Of a DNA stretch of 49,009 nt, positions 48,094 to 49,009 are shown piece after piece. The first letter of the stretch is position 1; the number at the start of each line of letters is the position of its first letter. Position numbers and translations under genes: made by a program. Under the pieces are notes generated by a model. It had not been told where the DNA came from. It searched no databases and saw only the letters and a program-made list of their open reading frames with translations. Source of the stretch: Candidatus Woesearchaeota archaeon (GTDB lineage Archaea; Nanobdellota; Nanobdellia; SCGC-AAA011-G17; JACQNH01); contig JAHFIJ010000005.1 of assembly GCA_023246445.1 (NCBI GenBank), positions 1 through 49,009 on the forward strand. The letters are read 5' to 3'.

Positions 48094-48146
48094 TTTAAAA
48101 TTTTTGAAAATTTCTTTTAAATTAATTATGGATTAGGATTCTTTAT

Positions 48147-48872
48147 TTAAAATTTCAGATTTTTTCCGTTTTCTTTCAGCCAATTTATTTTTTCTTTGTA
48201 GTTAGGCATGGCATTTTCCACTAGCCTCCAAAAATCTTCAGAATGATTCGGTTCTATTATGTGAGCTAACTCGTGGATAATAACATAGTCTATAACCTCA
48301 GAAGGTGCAAATAGAATACGTGTCGAAATGTTTATGTTTCCGTCTGACGAACAGCTTCCCCAATTAGAAGCGTTATTTTTCAGAAATATTCTATTGATTT
48401 CTTTATTGAAGCTTATGCTATTTAATTCTTTTACTCTCTCTTTGAGTTTTGGTAACTTTTCTTTTGCAATACAACGGCTTATTAATACTGAGATATGTTT
48501 ATCTTGTTCCTCTTTTGAAATTTTTGAGGATATTAAAAGATTTATTATGTTATCTATAATCCTTGCAGAACTGCCTTCATTTTCCTTGAAATTTATCCTT
48601 ATTAAATATTCTTCATTGCCAACTTTTAAAATTTCTTTATCTTTATATTCTTTCTGTTTAGATTTAAATCTTTCTGGGTTTTCCTGTAATTTCTTTATTA
48701 GCCAGGATTTCATTTTTGTTAATTGTTTAGACTGTTCTTCTCTATCTATACAAAGTGGTATTCTTATGTTAATAAACTTTTTTCCGATGCTGGCTTTGGT
48801 ATTATTCCTATTTTCAAAATGTATATTAATTAAATATTTTTTTCCATTTATTTCAATAGTTTCAGTTTTCAT
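48147..48872 (-). CDS. YgjP/DUF45-like zinc metallopeptidase
   Basis: NNASNWGSCSSDGNINISTRILFAPSEVIDYVIIHELAHIIEPNHSEDFWRLV. Confidence 0.88.
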   Translation of the reverse strand: MKTETIEINGKKYLINIHFENRNNTKASIGKKFINIRIPLCIDREEQSKQLTKMKSWLIKKLQENPERFKSKQKEYKDKEILKVGNEEYLIRINFKENEGSSARIIDNIINLLISSKISKEEQDKHISVLISRCIAKEKLPKLKERVKELNSISFNKEINRIFLKNNASNWGSCSSDGNINISTRILFAPSEVIDYVIIHELAHIIEPNHSEDFWRLVENAMPNYKEKINWLKENGKNLKF

Positions 48873-48907
48873 TATTTGAATTATTGTCTTTACAAGATTA
48901 AAAAGAT

Positions 48908-49008
48908 TGCGGGAGTAAGGATTTGAACCTTAGTAGGCACTAAGCCATCAGGTTACTTAATTTTGAAATACCTAAGCCTGACCCGTTTGGCCGCTCCGGC
49001 ACTCCCGC
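48908..49008 (-). tRNA. tRNA-Leu(TAG) with a 17-nt intron (48954-48970)
   Basis: Acceptor GCGGGAG/CTCCCGC, anticodon stem TCAGG/CCTGA, loop CTTAGG[TATTTCAAAATTAAGTA]A, long variable arm, A73. Confidence 0.88.
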
Positions 49009-49009
49009 A

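Overview
AT-rich archaeal window, probably DPANN (Pacearchaeota/Woesearchaeota-like). That lineage call is an inference from the L1-L10-L12/P1 cluster, archaeal-type AspRS, TYW1/Taw1, Orc1/Cdc6, DUF460, intron-containing tRNAs and the secreted-protein style. Housekeeping blocks alternate with secreted or surface-protein genes and several mobile or accessory patches. Most notable observations: (1) one ORF that appears to fuse a CDP-alcohol phosphatidyltransferase to an archaeosortase (12355-13395); (2) an overlapping five-gene operon of radical SAM, tandem-AAA+ ATPase and three unrecognised proteins, two of them membrane-associated (27109-33301); (3) two identical 126-bp repeats with attC-like architecture flanking a DUF6884-like/GIY-YIG gene pair, plus a partial third copy (42966-44921), suggesting a gene-cassette array in an archaeon; (4) a 625-bp element with 31-bp imperfect terminal inverted repeats and a perfect 9-bp target duplication carrying a membrane-protein gene (36618-37260); (5) a 740-bp insertion with 14-bp direct repeats and palindromic ends that interrupts a minus-strand reading frame (26140-26893); (6) two relics of TnpB 3' ends / IS605-type right ends (about 1300-1515 and 44960-45070). 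No rRNA genes and no CRISPR array were seen. All family calls come from reading motifs by eye; no searches were run.
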